From contig NZ_BDBS01000020.1 of the NCBI RefSeq assembly GCF_001613105.1, forward strand, positions 1 through 64,000: 64,000 bases of DNA. Reading direction: 5' to 3'. The notes beneath the pieces are model-generated. The model saw nothing but the letters and a program-made list of their open reading frames with translations. It was not told the DNA's origin and did no database searches. Position 1 is the first letter of the stretch, and every line of letters starts with the position of its first letter. Made by a program: the position numbers and the translations under genes. Source of the DNA: Nocardia pseudobrasiliensis NBRC 108224. GTDB taxonomy: Bacteria > Actinomycetota > Actinomycetes > Mycobacteriales > Mycobacteriaceae. Positions 1 to 7,980 of the stretch are shown one piece after another.

Positions 1-169
1 GGTTCCGCCGAATACGCCGCGCCGACCGCGCCCCTCGAAACCGACGCCTCGGCCGAGCTCGCCACGTCCACCGGGTACGCAACGTTCACCGCGCCCACCG
101 GTTCCGCCGAATACGCCGCGCCGACCGCGCCCCTCGAAACCGACGCCTCGGCCGAGCTCGCCACGTCCA
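1..169. repeat. 99-bp tandem direct repeat in the DUF222 gene
   Basis: Bases 1-70 recur exactly at 100-169, a period of 99 bp (33 codons), so the DUF222 reading frame is kept. The copies encode an Ala/Val/Ser-rich segment containing VDVASSAEASVSRGAVGAAY. Further copies may continue left of the window. Confidence 0.9.
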
Positions 170-1190
170 TCGCAGCCACCATTTTCGCCGCGTACTTCGG
201 GCGTGCGGGACAGCCCCGGTCCAAAGGTGCCGAACTCGCTGGATGTGTCGACTGCGTTGTGCCGAGAGCGGTTTCCAGTTCTCGCAAGGTCATCGACACG
301 ATCCTGGTTACCGGGAGTCCGCGGTGCTGGCCGAGTCGCCCCGAGGCGATCGAGTCTCGCAGGACGGTTTTGAGGCCGTCGTGCTGGCGTTGCGGGGCGC
401 TGCGAGTATCCCGCTGGGAAGTATCAGGATCGGGTTCGTCTTCTACGCACGGCTTGTCGTCGTCGGGGTTGCAGATGCCGGGCTTGGCGTACTTGGCGAG
501 AACCGTCTCCAAGTACGCCCGCAATTCCGGGTCGGCTATCAGGGTGCATCTGCTCATCAAGTCGGGCCCCTGTCGTCCCAGCGTGAACGACCGCCGGCGG
601 GCGCGGTCGACGTCGGTGAAGACGCCGTCGGGGTTGATCAGGGCTTCGAGTTTGTCGGCGACCTTGCGGAGTTGGTCGGGCCGCAATTGGGTGGCGTAGT
701 GGGCGAGTTCGGCTTCGGCGTGGGCTTTGGTTTCGGCGTCGACGACACACGGTAGGTGCGCGAGGGTGTCGCGCACGATCTTCACGTGTGCCGCGCCGAT
801 CACGCCGTCGGCCTGGGCGGTGGCGATGGCGGGCAGGACCGGGTCGAGGACCTCACCGGTGAGGCTGGTGTGGTGCGCAAGGTCGTCGGCGGCTCGCCAG
901 CGAGCGCGGGCTTCGGCGGGAGTGATCCGCAGCGAGTCGGCCAGCACATCGATCATGCTGCTGGAGGCGAATTCACCGGTGTCCCACTGCTCGTGCAGCT
1001 GTGCGACGAGCTCGAGCCCCACGGCGGGCAATGCCCGCGTCACCGCCTCCAACCGTCGCAGCATCGTCAACCGGTCGCGATTGGACAGGGGGATCGTGTT
1101 CAGTTTCGACACCTGCTCGGCCGCGGCCTCCAACAGGCTCACGGCCGCCTCGGCCGACGGATCGGCGATCGACTCGGGTATCGAAAACAT
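1..1190 (-). CDS. DUF222 (13E12-family) protein, 3' end outside window
   Basis: Reading the minus strand from the ATG at 1190 gives an open frame to the window edge, so the C-terminus is missing. The N-terminal ~300 residues match DUF222, the domain of actinobacterial 13E12-repeat proteins: MFSIPESIADPSAEAAVSLL at the start, then a helical core with the LRPDQLRKVADKLEALINPDG and GRQGPDLMSRCTLIADPELR blocks. These proteins normally end in an HNH nuclease domain, which would lie to the left of the window. After the MTLRELETALG block a low-complexity linker holds two copies of a 33-residue repeat encoded by a 99-bp tandem repeat, which is unusual for the family. An SOS-like box overlaps the start codon. 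Molecular function is not established; nuclease activity is inferred from the family only. Confidence 0.85.
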   Translation of the reverse strand, partial: MFSIPESIADPSAEAAVSLLEAAAEQVSKLNTIPLSNRDRLTMLRRLEAVTRALPAVGLELVAQLHEQWDTGEFASSSMIDVLADSLRITPAEARARWRAADDLAHHTSLTGEVLDPVLPAIATAQADGVIGAAHVKIVRDTLAHLPCVVDAETKAHAEAELAHYATQLRPDQLRKVADKLEALINPDGVFTDVDRARRRSFTLGRQGPDLMSRCTLIADPELRAYLETVLAKYAKPGICNPDDDKPCVEDEPDPDTSQRDTRSAPQRQHDGLKTVLRDSIASGRLGQHRGLPVTRIVSMTLRELETALGTTQSTHPASSAPLDRGCPARPKYAAKMVAAMDVASSAEASVSRGAVGAAYSAEPVGAVNVAYPVDVASSAEASVSRGAVGAAYSAE

Positions 1191-1196
1191 GTTCGA
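1181..1196. promoter_or_regulatory. LexA (SOS) box-like palindrome
   Basis: TCGAAAACATGTTCGA matches the mycobacterial SOS-box consensus TCGAAC-N4-GTTCGA at 11 of 12 conserved positions. It overlaps the ATG (1188-1190) of the DUF222 gene. Several 13E12-family genes of Mycobacterium tuberculosis are known LexA targets, so DNA-damage induction is a reasonable inference. Confidence 0.6.
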
Positions 1197-1293
1197 ATGC
1201 TACCGTATCCCGAAATCGACACGCCAGCGTAAACCGTTGCTCCAGAAGACATTCGGGTGTGTCCGGGTGAACCGCAAATGGTTCACATTCCGT

Positions 1294-1827
1294 CTACCCC
1301 ACATCCCGCCGCAACCAGGTGACCTCCGCCCCCTCACCCCCGCTGCGATACGGCTCCAACTCGTCGTCCCACGCGGTCCCGAGCGCGTAGTCGATATCGG
1401 CCGCGATTTCCGCGTCGGTTTGGCGACCTCGTTCCCGGGCGGCGCGCACGATGGCGCGCAGGCGCATCTCGCCGACCATTACGTCACCGCTGGCGCTTGT
1501 CGGCCCCGACCACAGGCCCAACCCCGGGACGAAACAGAAGCGTTCGCCGTCGACGCCTTCGCTGGGATCCTCGGTGACTTCGAAGCGTAAAACCGGCCAG
1601 GCCCGCAAAGCGTGAGCAATCCGTGCGGCGGTGCCGACCGGGCCGACCCAGTCGGTGATGGCGCGCAGCTGTCCGGAGGCGGCCGGTTGCGCGGTCCAGC
1701 GCAATTTCGCGGGCGCCTTCAGCGATGCGGAGAGGGTCCACTCGATGTGCGGGCACAGCGCCGCGGGCGACGAATGAATGTACACGACACCACAGGTCGC
1801 GTCCGCGAACTGATTCGATGCGCGCAC
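1294..1827 (-). CDS. DUF3145 family protein
   Basis: 177 residues, conserved over the full length with the DUF3145 family of mycolate actinobacteria. Hallmarks seen are the N-terminal VRASNQFADAT, YIHSSPAALCPHIEW, the DWVGPVGT block, LRFEVTEDPSEGVDGERF and the GDVMVGEMRLR block. The GTG at 1827 is chosen because a strong GGAGGTG ribosome site lies about 8 nt upstream and family members start at this VRASNQF sequence; the longer open frame upstream lacks support. Function is unknown. There is no signal peptide or membrane segment, so it is probably cytoplasmic. Confidence 0.88.
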   Translation of the reverse strand: MRASNQFADATCGVVYIHSSPAALCPHIEWTLSASLKAPAKLRWTAQPAASGQLRAITDWVGPVGTAARIAHALRAWPVLRFEVTEDPSEGVDGERFCFVPGLGLWSGPTSASGDVMVGEMRLRAIVRAARERGRQTDAEIAADIDYALGTAWDDELEPYRSGGEGAEVTWLRRDVG

Positions 1828-1921
1828 AAGTACACCTCCAGACTCGACGTGTGACGTCTTCCCCAACGACCCGTCGAGCCGGCGTGGCCCGAGTTTACTG
1901 GAGTGCCCGAAGTTACGGGTG

Positions 1922-2755
1922 TTACTTTTCTCCCGTGTTGTGTGACGGTGTGATCTCGGCGATGACCGCATCACTGAGCGGCGGCCACGCCGCGCGCGCC
2001 CAATCGCCGAAATTCTCGTCGCTCAGTGCCACGCACGCCACCCCGATCGCGGGATCCACCCACAGGAACGTGCCGGACTGACCGAAATGACCATATGTCC
2101 GTGGCGAGTTCGCCGTACCGGTCCAATGCGGAGTCTTGTGATCACGAATCTCGAATCCCAGACCCCAATCGTTGGGGCGCTGTGAGCCGTAACCCGGCAG
2201 CACACCGTTGACACCGGGGAATTGGACCGAGGTGGCCTCCGACAGCGTTTGCTCGGACAGCAGGGTGGGGTTCAGCAACTCCTCGGCGAAACGCAGCATA
2301 TCGGCGAGCGAGGAGCGTGCGGCATGTCCGGCCGAACCGTTCAGAACCGAGGATTTCATTTCGAGCGGCTCGAATACGGCCTCGTGCAGATAATCCTCGA
2401 ACGCGATACCGGTCTGCTCGGCGACGAAACGAGCCAGCACCTCGAAGCCCGCACTGGAGTAGATCCGGCGCGTGCCGGGTTCGGCCATGATGACGGTGGT
2501 GTCGAAGGCCAGGCCCGCGGTGTGCGCGAGCAGATGCCGCACCGTGGCGCCGGGCGGTCCGGCCGGTTGGTCGAGTTCGATCGCGCCCTCCTCCACGGCG
2601 ACCAGAACGCCGTACGCCACAAGGGGTTTGGTCACCGAGGCGAGCGCGAACACCCGATCGGCGTCCCCCTCGCTTCCGGCCACCCCCCGCGCGGTCACCA
2701 CCCCCGCCGCAGCATGCCGAACCGGCCACTCCCGAATCTGCTCCAGTGCTCGCAC
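1922..2755 (-). CDS. Serine hydrolase, beta-lactamase (class C-like) family
   Basis: 277 residues with a penicillin-binding-protein/class C beta-lactamase fold signature. The catalytic S-x-x-K is SVTK at residues 40-43, followed by the HLLAHTAGL motif, a YSSAG element in the place of Y-x-N, and a late GHFGQSG motif in the place of the KTG-like strand. It starts at a GTG without an obvious ribosome site. No signal peptide is seen, so it is likely cytoplasmic and more probably an esterase or peptidase than a beta-lactamase. It is divergent from a second hydrolase of the same superfamily at 2860. The substrate is unknown. Confidence 0.85.
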   Translation of the reverse strand: MRALEQIREWPVRHAAAGVVTARGVAGSEGDADRVFALASVTKPLVAYGVLVAVEEGAIELDQPAGPPGATVRHLLAHTAGLAFDTTVIMAEPGTRRIYSSAGFEVLARFVAEQTGIAFEDYLHEAVFEPLEMKSSVLNGSAGHAARSSLADMLRFAEELLNPTLLSEQTLSEATSVQFPGVNGVLPGYGSQRPNDWGLGFEIRDHKTPHWTGTANSPRTYGHFGQSGTFLWVDPAIGVACVALSDENFGDWARAAWPPLSDAVIAEITPSHNTGEK

Positions 2756-2859
2756 GATGACGAGCCTACGACCTGACGGGCGGGCGGCGGCATCGAGACT
2801 GTCTGGCGAAGGTGACGAGCCCTCCTACCGCGCGGGCGGGCCGCTACCATCGAGACGTT

Positions 2860-4056
2860 ATGAACGCAGCACCCGAGATCCACGGCGAGGTGGACGCGGG
2901 CTTCGGCCCGGTGGCCGACGCCTTTCGTCGCAACTTCGAGCGCCACGGCGAAATCGGCGCGGCGGTCGCGGTCTACGCCGGTGATCGGGCGGTGGTGGAC
3001 CTGTGGGCCGGATACCGCGATCGCCGCCGCACCGTGGCCTGGGAGCGCGACACCATGGCGCCGGTGTTCTCCTCCACCAAGGGTGTCGCCGCCTTCGTTC
3101 TCGCCCATGCCGTCTCGCGCGGGCTGCTGGACTACGAGGACCCGGTCGCGCGGTACTGGCCCGAATTCGGTTCGCGCGGTAAGGAATCGATCACCGTGCG
3201 CCAGCTGATCGATCATCAGGCCGGGCTGCCCGAACTGGATCGGGTGGTGCGCCTGCGGGATCTGGGCGATCTGGACGCCCTCGCCGAGATTCTCGCCGCG
3301 CAGAAACCGCTGTGGCGTCCGGGCACCCGGCACGGCTATCACCCCATCACCGCGGGGCTGTATCAGAACGAGTTGATTCGTCGGGTCGATCCGGCCGGGC
3401 GCACCATCGGGCGGATATTCGCCGAGCGGTTCGCCGCGCCGCTGCGCCTGGACTTCTTCATCGGGCTGCCCGACAGCGAGCCGATGGATCGGATCGCCAC
3501 GCTGTCGGCCACCACGGGTCTGGACATCCTGCGATATGAGCGAGATGTGCCGTTGCGCATCGGCGCTCAGCTCTATGCCCGGCGCGGCTCGAGCTATCGG
3601 GCGCTGAGCAGCCCGCGTCTGGGCGTACCCGCGCGAGCCGCCAAACGCGAATACCTGAGCGTGGAACATCCCGGTTCCGGCGGCGTCGGCACCGCGCGCT
3701 CGCTGGCCCGCCTCTACGGCGCGGCGGCCGCGCGCACCGGCGAGTTGCCCGTCGACGATGCCGTCCTGGACCGGCTCGCCACGACCGCGACCGCCGACGA
3801 CGTCCCCGCCGACGATCTGATCCTGCTGACCCGCAGCCGCTATCACCTCGGCTTCCGCAAGTCGCGCGGCAGCTTCCGATTCGGCTCCGACAAACGGGCC
3901 TATGGCACCACCGGCCTGGGTGGGTCGGTCGGATTCGCCGATCCGAGTACGGGATTGGGCTTCGGTTATGTCCCCAATCGCCTGGGCGTGGCCATCCTCG
4001 ACGACGCCCGCGCCCGCAATCTGCATCGGGCGATGGTGCGCTGCGCTCAGGCGTGA
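2860..4056 (+). CDS. Serine hydrolase, EstB/LipE-like beta-lactamase-fold esterase
   Basis: 398 residues from the ATG at 2860. S-x-x-K is S71-S-T-K74 (FSSTKG), followed by ITVRQLIDHQAGLPEL and a downstream GTTGLGGSVGFADPSTGLGF block, which are typical of actinobacterial esterases such as LipE-type proteins. The N-terminal IHGEVDAGFGPVADAFRRNF is also characteristic. There is no clear signal peptide. A TACCAT hexamer about 15 nt upstream suggests a very short leader. The 3' end overlaps the convergent DinB gene by 10 bp. Lipid or ester hydrolysis is inferred from the family; the substrate is unknown. Confidence 0.87.
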   Translation: MNAAPEIHGEVDAGFGPVADAFRRNFERHGEIGAAVAVYAGDRAVVDLWAGYRDRRRTVAWERDTMAPVFSSTKGVAAFVLAHAVSRGLLDYEDPVARYWPEFGSRGKESITVRQLIDHQAGLPELDRVVRLRDLGDLDALAEILAAQKPLWRPGTRHGYHPITAGLYQNELIRRVDPAGRTIGRIFAERFAAPLRLDFFIGLPDSEPMDRIATLSATTGLDILRYERDVPLRIGAQLYARRGSSYRALSSPRLGVPARAAKREYLSVEHPGSGGVGTARSLARLYGAAAARTGELPVDDAVLDRLATTATADDVPADDLILLTRSRYHLGFRKSRGSFRFGSDKRAYGTTGLGGSVGFADPSTGLGFGYVPNRLGVAILDDARARNLHRAMVRCAQA

Positions 4057-4619
4057 ACGTCGTGCAGGTGATGGACGAGGTCGTGCAGGAAGTAGCGCGC
4101 CATGGACTCGACGGTGAACAGCGAGCCGTTGCTGCGCCGCGCGCCGCGATCGCGATCGGCGGGCGGCACGGATTCGAAGGCGCCGGAGACGGTTTCGGCC
4201 GCGGCGGCCAGTTCGGCGGCGACGGTGGCCGGATCCTGTTCCCGATAGCGCCCGGCCACGGCGGTGGCGTCCTGATCCCAGTTCTGGAAAACCGGTAGGC
4301 CGTCGGCGAATCCGACCTCGCCCGCGAAACCGGCGATCCGCGGCGGGGTGCCCGGACCGCCCAGGGCCACGTCGAGGCGATGGCTGAAGATGCGGCACAC
4401 ATCGCGCACATGGGCGGCGTATTCCAGCGGCGACCACGTCGAATCGTCCGGGCGCACAGCGACATCGGGGCGTTCGAGCACCACGGCGAAGCGGTCGGCG
4501 GCGGCGCGCACCCGCACGGGCACCGCCTCGTAGGGCGTGGCGGGCCCGTCGAATCCGCAGTCGGGGCAGGGCGTGGACAGGACCCAGGTCCAGTCCTTGT
4601 CTTCGGGGACGATCGGCAT
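4047..4619 (-). CDS. DinB / maleylpyruvate-isomerase-like protein
   Basis: 190 residues. The four-helix DinB_2/MDMPI_N type is indicated by TWSPLEYAAHVRDVCRIFSH in the first half and the C-terminal helix MARYFLHDLVHHLHDV, whose histidines (with the AAHVRD histidine) would supply the metal site. An N-terminal CPDCG pair is seen in actinobacterial relatives. The start ATG at 4619 follows the family N-terminus MPIVPEDKDW. Members are often thiol-dependent (mycothiol) transferases or isomerases; no specific reaction can be assigned. The 3' end overlaps the convergent esterase by 10 bp. Confidence 0.83.
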   Translation of the reverse strand: MPIVPEDKDWTWVLSTPCPDCGFDGPATPYEAVPVRVRAAADRFAVVLERPDVAVRPDDSTWSPLEYAAHVRDVCRIFSHRLDVALGGPGTPPRIAGFAGEVGFADGLPVFQNWDQDATAVAGRYREQDPATVAAELAAAAETVSGAFESVPPADRDRGARRSNGSLFTVESMARYFLHDLVHHLHDVHA

Positions 4620-4686
4620 GCACACACCGTAAACTGGCAGAAAATTTATCGCCACAAATATTCCGCCAAACCTCGCCGAGATGCGG

Positions 4687-5742
4687 TCACTCGATGAGGC
4701 GGTGCGCCCGCTCGAACAGCTCCAGCGTGATGGCATGCAGGAAACCGCCCACCTGCTTGGGCGCCTTACCCGCGAACGCGCGCGCGTGGGTCCCCTCGAG
4801 CACGATGCCGAGCTTGAAACAGGCCAGCACGGTGTACCAGGGGACATGGCTCAGATCGCGATCGGAGAACCGGCCGTAGTGCGCCGCCATCTCCTCGGGC
4901 GTGGGCAGCCCGCCCACCGCGCCGAGCTTGCCGACCAGCGCCGACATCGTGGTCCCCGGCTCCGCCCGAGTGGCGATCTGCCAGCCCAGATCCAGCAGCG
5001 GATCGCCGATGGTCGACATCTCCCAGTCGACCATGGCCGCCACCTGCGGGCCGTCGTAGGAGAACATCATGTTCGCCAGATGGCAGTCCCCGTGCAGGAT
5101 TCCGGGCGTCCACCGCTGCGGGCGATGACGATCGAGCCAATCGCCCACCCGGTCAACGCCCGGAATTTCCGGGCCCGGATAGCCCTCGTTGGCGCTGTAG
5201 GACTCCAGTTCGCCCAGCCAGCGCGGCACCTGCCGCTCGAGGAAGCCGTCGGGCTTGCCGTAATCCGACAGGCCCAGCGCCTGATAGTCGACCGAGCCCA
5301 GCCGCGCGATGGCCTCCACCGCCGACAATCCCATCTGCCGGCGGATCTCCGGATCACCGGCATACGGTTCGGGCAGTTCGTTGGCCGGATTGAAACCGTG
5401 GATCGGCTCCATCAGATAGAAGACCGCGCCCAGCACCGACTCGTCGGGGCAGGCGGCGATCACCCGGGGCGCACGCACACCGGTGCCGTCCAGCGCCGCG
5501 AGCAGGCGGGCCTCGCGGCGGATCACCTCATTGCTCTTGGCGCGCAGATGTTTCGGCCCGCGGCGCAGCACATAGTCGCCACCGCCGCGGGTGAAGCGCA
5601 CCATGACGTTCTGCGTGCCGCCGCCGAGGACGGTCACATCCTCGAACTCGCCGACGGGCAGACCCCGCTCGTCCATCCACTCGCCGACGATCGCGAAATC
5701 GACCACATCCCGCGCCACCGCGGCCGGTTGCACCACAGACAT
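4687..5742 (-). CDS. Phosphotransferase family protein (APH/ACAD10-like)
   Basis: 351 residues with an aminoglycoside-phosphotransferase-type kinase fold. Seen are GGGTQNVMVRF in the nucleotide-binding strand, LRRGP, the Brenner motif HGDCHLANM (catalytic Asp and Asn), and DWEMSTIGDPLLDLGW for Mg2+ binding. This subfamily resembles the kinase domain of ACAD10 and is usually found near fatty-acid or steroid oxidation genes; it is not an antibiotic resistance call. The ATG at 5742 (MSVVQPAAV) was preferred; ATG 5751 is possible. It is divergent from pabAB. Confidence 0.85.
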   Translation of the reverse strand: MSVVQPAAVARDVVDFAIVGEWMDERGLPVGEFEDVTVLGGGTQNVMVRFTRGGGDYVLRRGPKHLRAKSNEVIRREARLLAALDGTGVRAPRVIAACPDESVLGAVFYLMEPIHGFNPANELPEPYAGDPEIRRQMGLSAVEAIARLGSVDYQALGLSDYGKPDGFLERQVPRWLGELESYSANEGYPGPEIPGVDRVGDWLDRHRPQRWTPGILHGDCHLANMMFSYDGPQVAAMVDWEMSTIGDPLLDLGWQIATRAEPGTTMSALVGKLGAVGGLPTPEEMAAHYGRFSDRDLSHVPWYTVLACFKLGIVLEGTHARAFAGKAPKQVGGFLHAITLELFERAHRLIE

Positions 5743-5838
5743 GACCCACATTGTGCACCACGATCGAATCACAACTGCGGGCATGTGCCATCAATGCGGT
5801 GTGCGGGGGGTTCGCCCACACCCGCTACCGTGTGCACC

Positions 5839-7980
5839 ATGAGCACGACCCGGCCCCCTTGGCGAGCAGGGGCCGCCGCAGGAACCGGTCCGCTGCGCAC
5901 GTTGCTGGTGGACAACTACGACTCGTTCACCTACAACCTTTTCCACCTGATCGGTGCGGTGAACGGGATCGAGCCGGTGGTCCTGCGCAATGACGAGGTG
6001 GCCGATCTGTCCGAGTTGGACCTCACCCGATTCGACAATGTGGTGATCTCCCCCGGACCGGGTCGCCCGGATATCGCCCGCGATTTCGGCATCTCCCGGC
6101 AGCTGATCGAGGACTGCGAACTGCCGCTGCTCGGGGTCTGTCTGGGCCATCAGGGCATCGTGCTGGCCGCGGGCGGCGCGGTCGTGCCCGCGCCGGCGGC
6201 CCGGCACGGCTATCCCGATCGCATCACCCATGACGGTCGCGGCCTGTTCGCCGGTGTGCCAAGGGATTTCATCGCGGTGCGCTACCACTCGCTGTGCGCG
6301 GCCCAGCCGCTGCCGGACGCGCTGGAGATCACCGCGACCGCGCCCGACGGAGTCGTCATGGGTGTGCGCCACCGCCATCGCCCGCAGTGGGGCGTGCAGT
6401 TCCACCCCGAATCGGTTTCCAGCGAATTCGGCATGATGCTGCTGGCGAATTTCGCACGGCTCACCTGTGACGCCCCTCGCCCGGCGCCGCGACCGATTCC
6501 GGTGCCCGCGACCACGCCCCCCGCACCGGCCGACGCACCGCTCGAACTGCGGGTGCTGCACGAGACGCTCGGGCGGGCCGTGGACGCCGAGGCGGTATTC
6601 GACGCGCTGTACGCGGATTCGGCGACGGCGTTCTGGCTCGACAGCACCCACGTCGAACCCGGCCTGGACCGGTTCTCCTATCTGGGCGACGCGTCCGGAC
6701 CGCTGGCCGAATTGGTCCGCTACCGGGTGGGCGAGGGCCACGTGCGCGTCGACGCCGGATCGCACAGCCGCCGAGTGCCCGGCACGGTGCTGGACTATCT
6801 GTCCGGTGAGCTGCGTCGCCGGCGCATCGAATTCCCGGATGTGCCTTTCGATTTCGTCGGTGGCTACGTGGGCTATCTGGGTTACGAGGTCAAGGCGGAC
6901 TGCGGCGGCACCGCGCGGCACCGCTCGCCGATGCCGGACGCGCAGTGGGTATTCGCCGATCGGCTCGTCGTGGTCGACCACCTCGCCGGGCGCACCCATC
7001 TGCTCACCCTCGCCGACGCGAACACCCTTGCGGCGGCCCGCGATTGGCTCGCGGCCACGCGCGCCACCGTCGCCGCCGCGCCGGACCGGTGCGAACCGGT
7101 ATCGCTGACGCTGCCCGCCGACGAACAGGCCGTGACCGCCGGACTGACCCGCGGGCGCGACCGCTACCTCGCCGATATCGCCGAGATCCGAAACCAGTTG
7201 CGCGCCGGGGAAACCTACGAGGTCAACCTCACCGACAACACCTACGTCGACGCCGACTGCCCGGGCCTGGACGTCTATCGCGTCCTGCGCCGGTGCAATC
7301 CGGCCCCCTACGCCGCCTTCCTGCGTTTTCCCGATCTCGAGGTCGCCTGCTCCTCCCCCGAGCGATTCCTGAAGGTCGACCGCACCCGCACGGTGGAGAG
7401 CCGTCCGATCAAGGGCACCGCCCCGCGCGGCGGCAATCCCGACGCCGACGAGAATCTGCGCCGCGCACTGGAACTCGACCCCAAGACCCGCGCCGAGAAC
7501 CTCATGATCGTCGATCTGCTGCGCAACGATCTGGGCCGGGTGTGCGAACTGGGCAGCGTGCACGTGCCGCAGCTGATGGCGGCCGAGACCTATACGACCA
7601 TGCACCAGCTGGTCACCACGGTCCGGGGACGGCTGCGCCCGGAGATCGACGCGGTCGACTGCCTGCGCGCCTGCTTCCCCGGCGGCTCCATGACCGGCGC
7701 GCCGAAGCTGCGCACCCTGGAGATCATCGACGCCCTCGAGACCGAGGCGCGCGGAATCTATTCGGGCGCCATCGGATTCCTCGGCCTCGGCGGCACGGCC
7801 GACCTCAATATCGTCATCCGCACCGCGGTGCGCCACGAGGGCCGCTGGCGCATCGGCGCGGGCGGCGCGGTGGTCCTGGACTCCGATGCCGAGCAGGAGT
7901 TCGCCGAAATGGTGCTGAAGGCCGCGTCTTCGCTGCGCGCGATCACCGAGGTCGCCGGGCGCACCACCGCCACCGCCTGA
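5839..7980 (+). CDS. pabB: Aminodeoxychorismate synthase, fused PabA-PabB
   Basis: 713 residues. Residues ~20-205 form a class I glutamine amidotransferase: LLVDNYDSFTYN, the nucleophile in LLGVCLGHQGI (Cys101) and the QFHPES motif. Residues ~230-705 form the chorismate-binding synthase: FVGGYVGYLGYE, PIKGTAPRGG (Lys525), DLLRNDLGRVC, and FPGGSMTGAPK near the C-terminus. The PIKGT signature fits aminodeoxychorismate synthase rather than anthranilate synthase. The enzyme makes 4-amino-4-deoxychorismate for folate. No folate or antibiotic genes flank it, so a primary role is the simplest reading, although such fusions also occur in p-aminobenzoate-derived antibiotic clusters. The last 223 bp overlap the antisense MMPL frame. 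Confidence 0.95.
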   Translation: MSTTRPPWRAGAAAGTGPLRTLLVDNYDSFTYNLFHLIGAVNGIEPVVLRNDEVADLSELDLTRFDNVVISPGPGRPDIARDFGISRQLIEDCELPLLGVCLGHQGIVLAAGGAVVPAPAARHGYPDRITHDGRGLFAGVPRDFIAVRYHSLCAAQPLPDALEITATAPDGVVMGVRHRHRPQWGVQFHPESVSSEFGMMLLANFARLTCDAPRPAPRPIPVPATTPPAPADAPLELRVLHETLGRAVDAEAVFDALYADSATAFWLDSTHVEPGLDRFSYLGDASGPLAELVRYRVGEGHVRVDAGSHSRRVPGTVLDYLSGELRRRRIEFPDVPFDFVGGYVGYLGYEVKADCGGTARHRSPMPDAQWVFADRLVVVDHLAGRTHLLTLADANTLAAARDWLAATRATVAAAPDRCEPVSLTLPADEQAVTAGLTRGRDRYLADIAEIRNQLRAGETYEVNLTDNTYVDADCPGLDVYRVLRRCNPAPYAAFLRFPDLEVACSSPERFLKVDRTRTVESRPIKGTAPRGGNPDADENLRRALELDPKTRAENLMIVDLLRNDLGRVCELGSVHVPQLMAAETYTTMHQLVTTVRGRLRPEIDAVDCLRACFPGGSMTGAPKLRTLEIIDALETEARGIYSGAIGFLGLGGTADLNIVIRTAVRHEGRWRIGAGGAVVLDSDAEQEFAEMVLKAASSLRAITEVAGRTTATA

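Noticed and set aside
4687..5742. Aminoglycoside resistance phosphotransferase
   Set aside because: The kinase motifs belong to the ACAD10-like branch common in actinobacterial lipid metabolism, not to known resistance enzymes.
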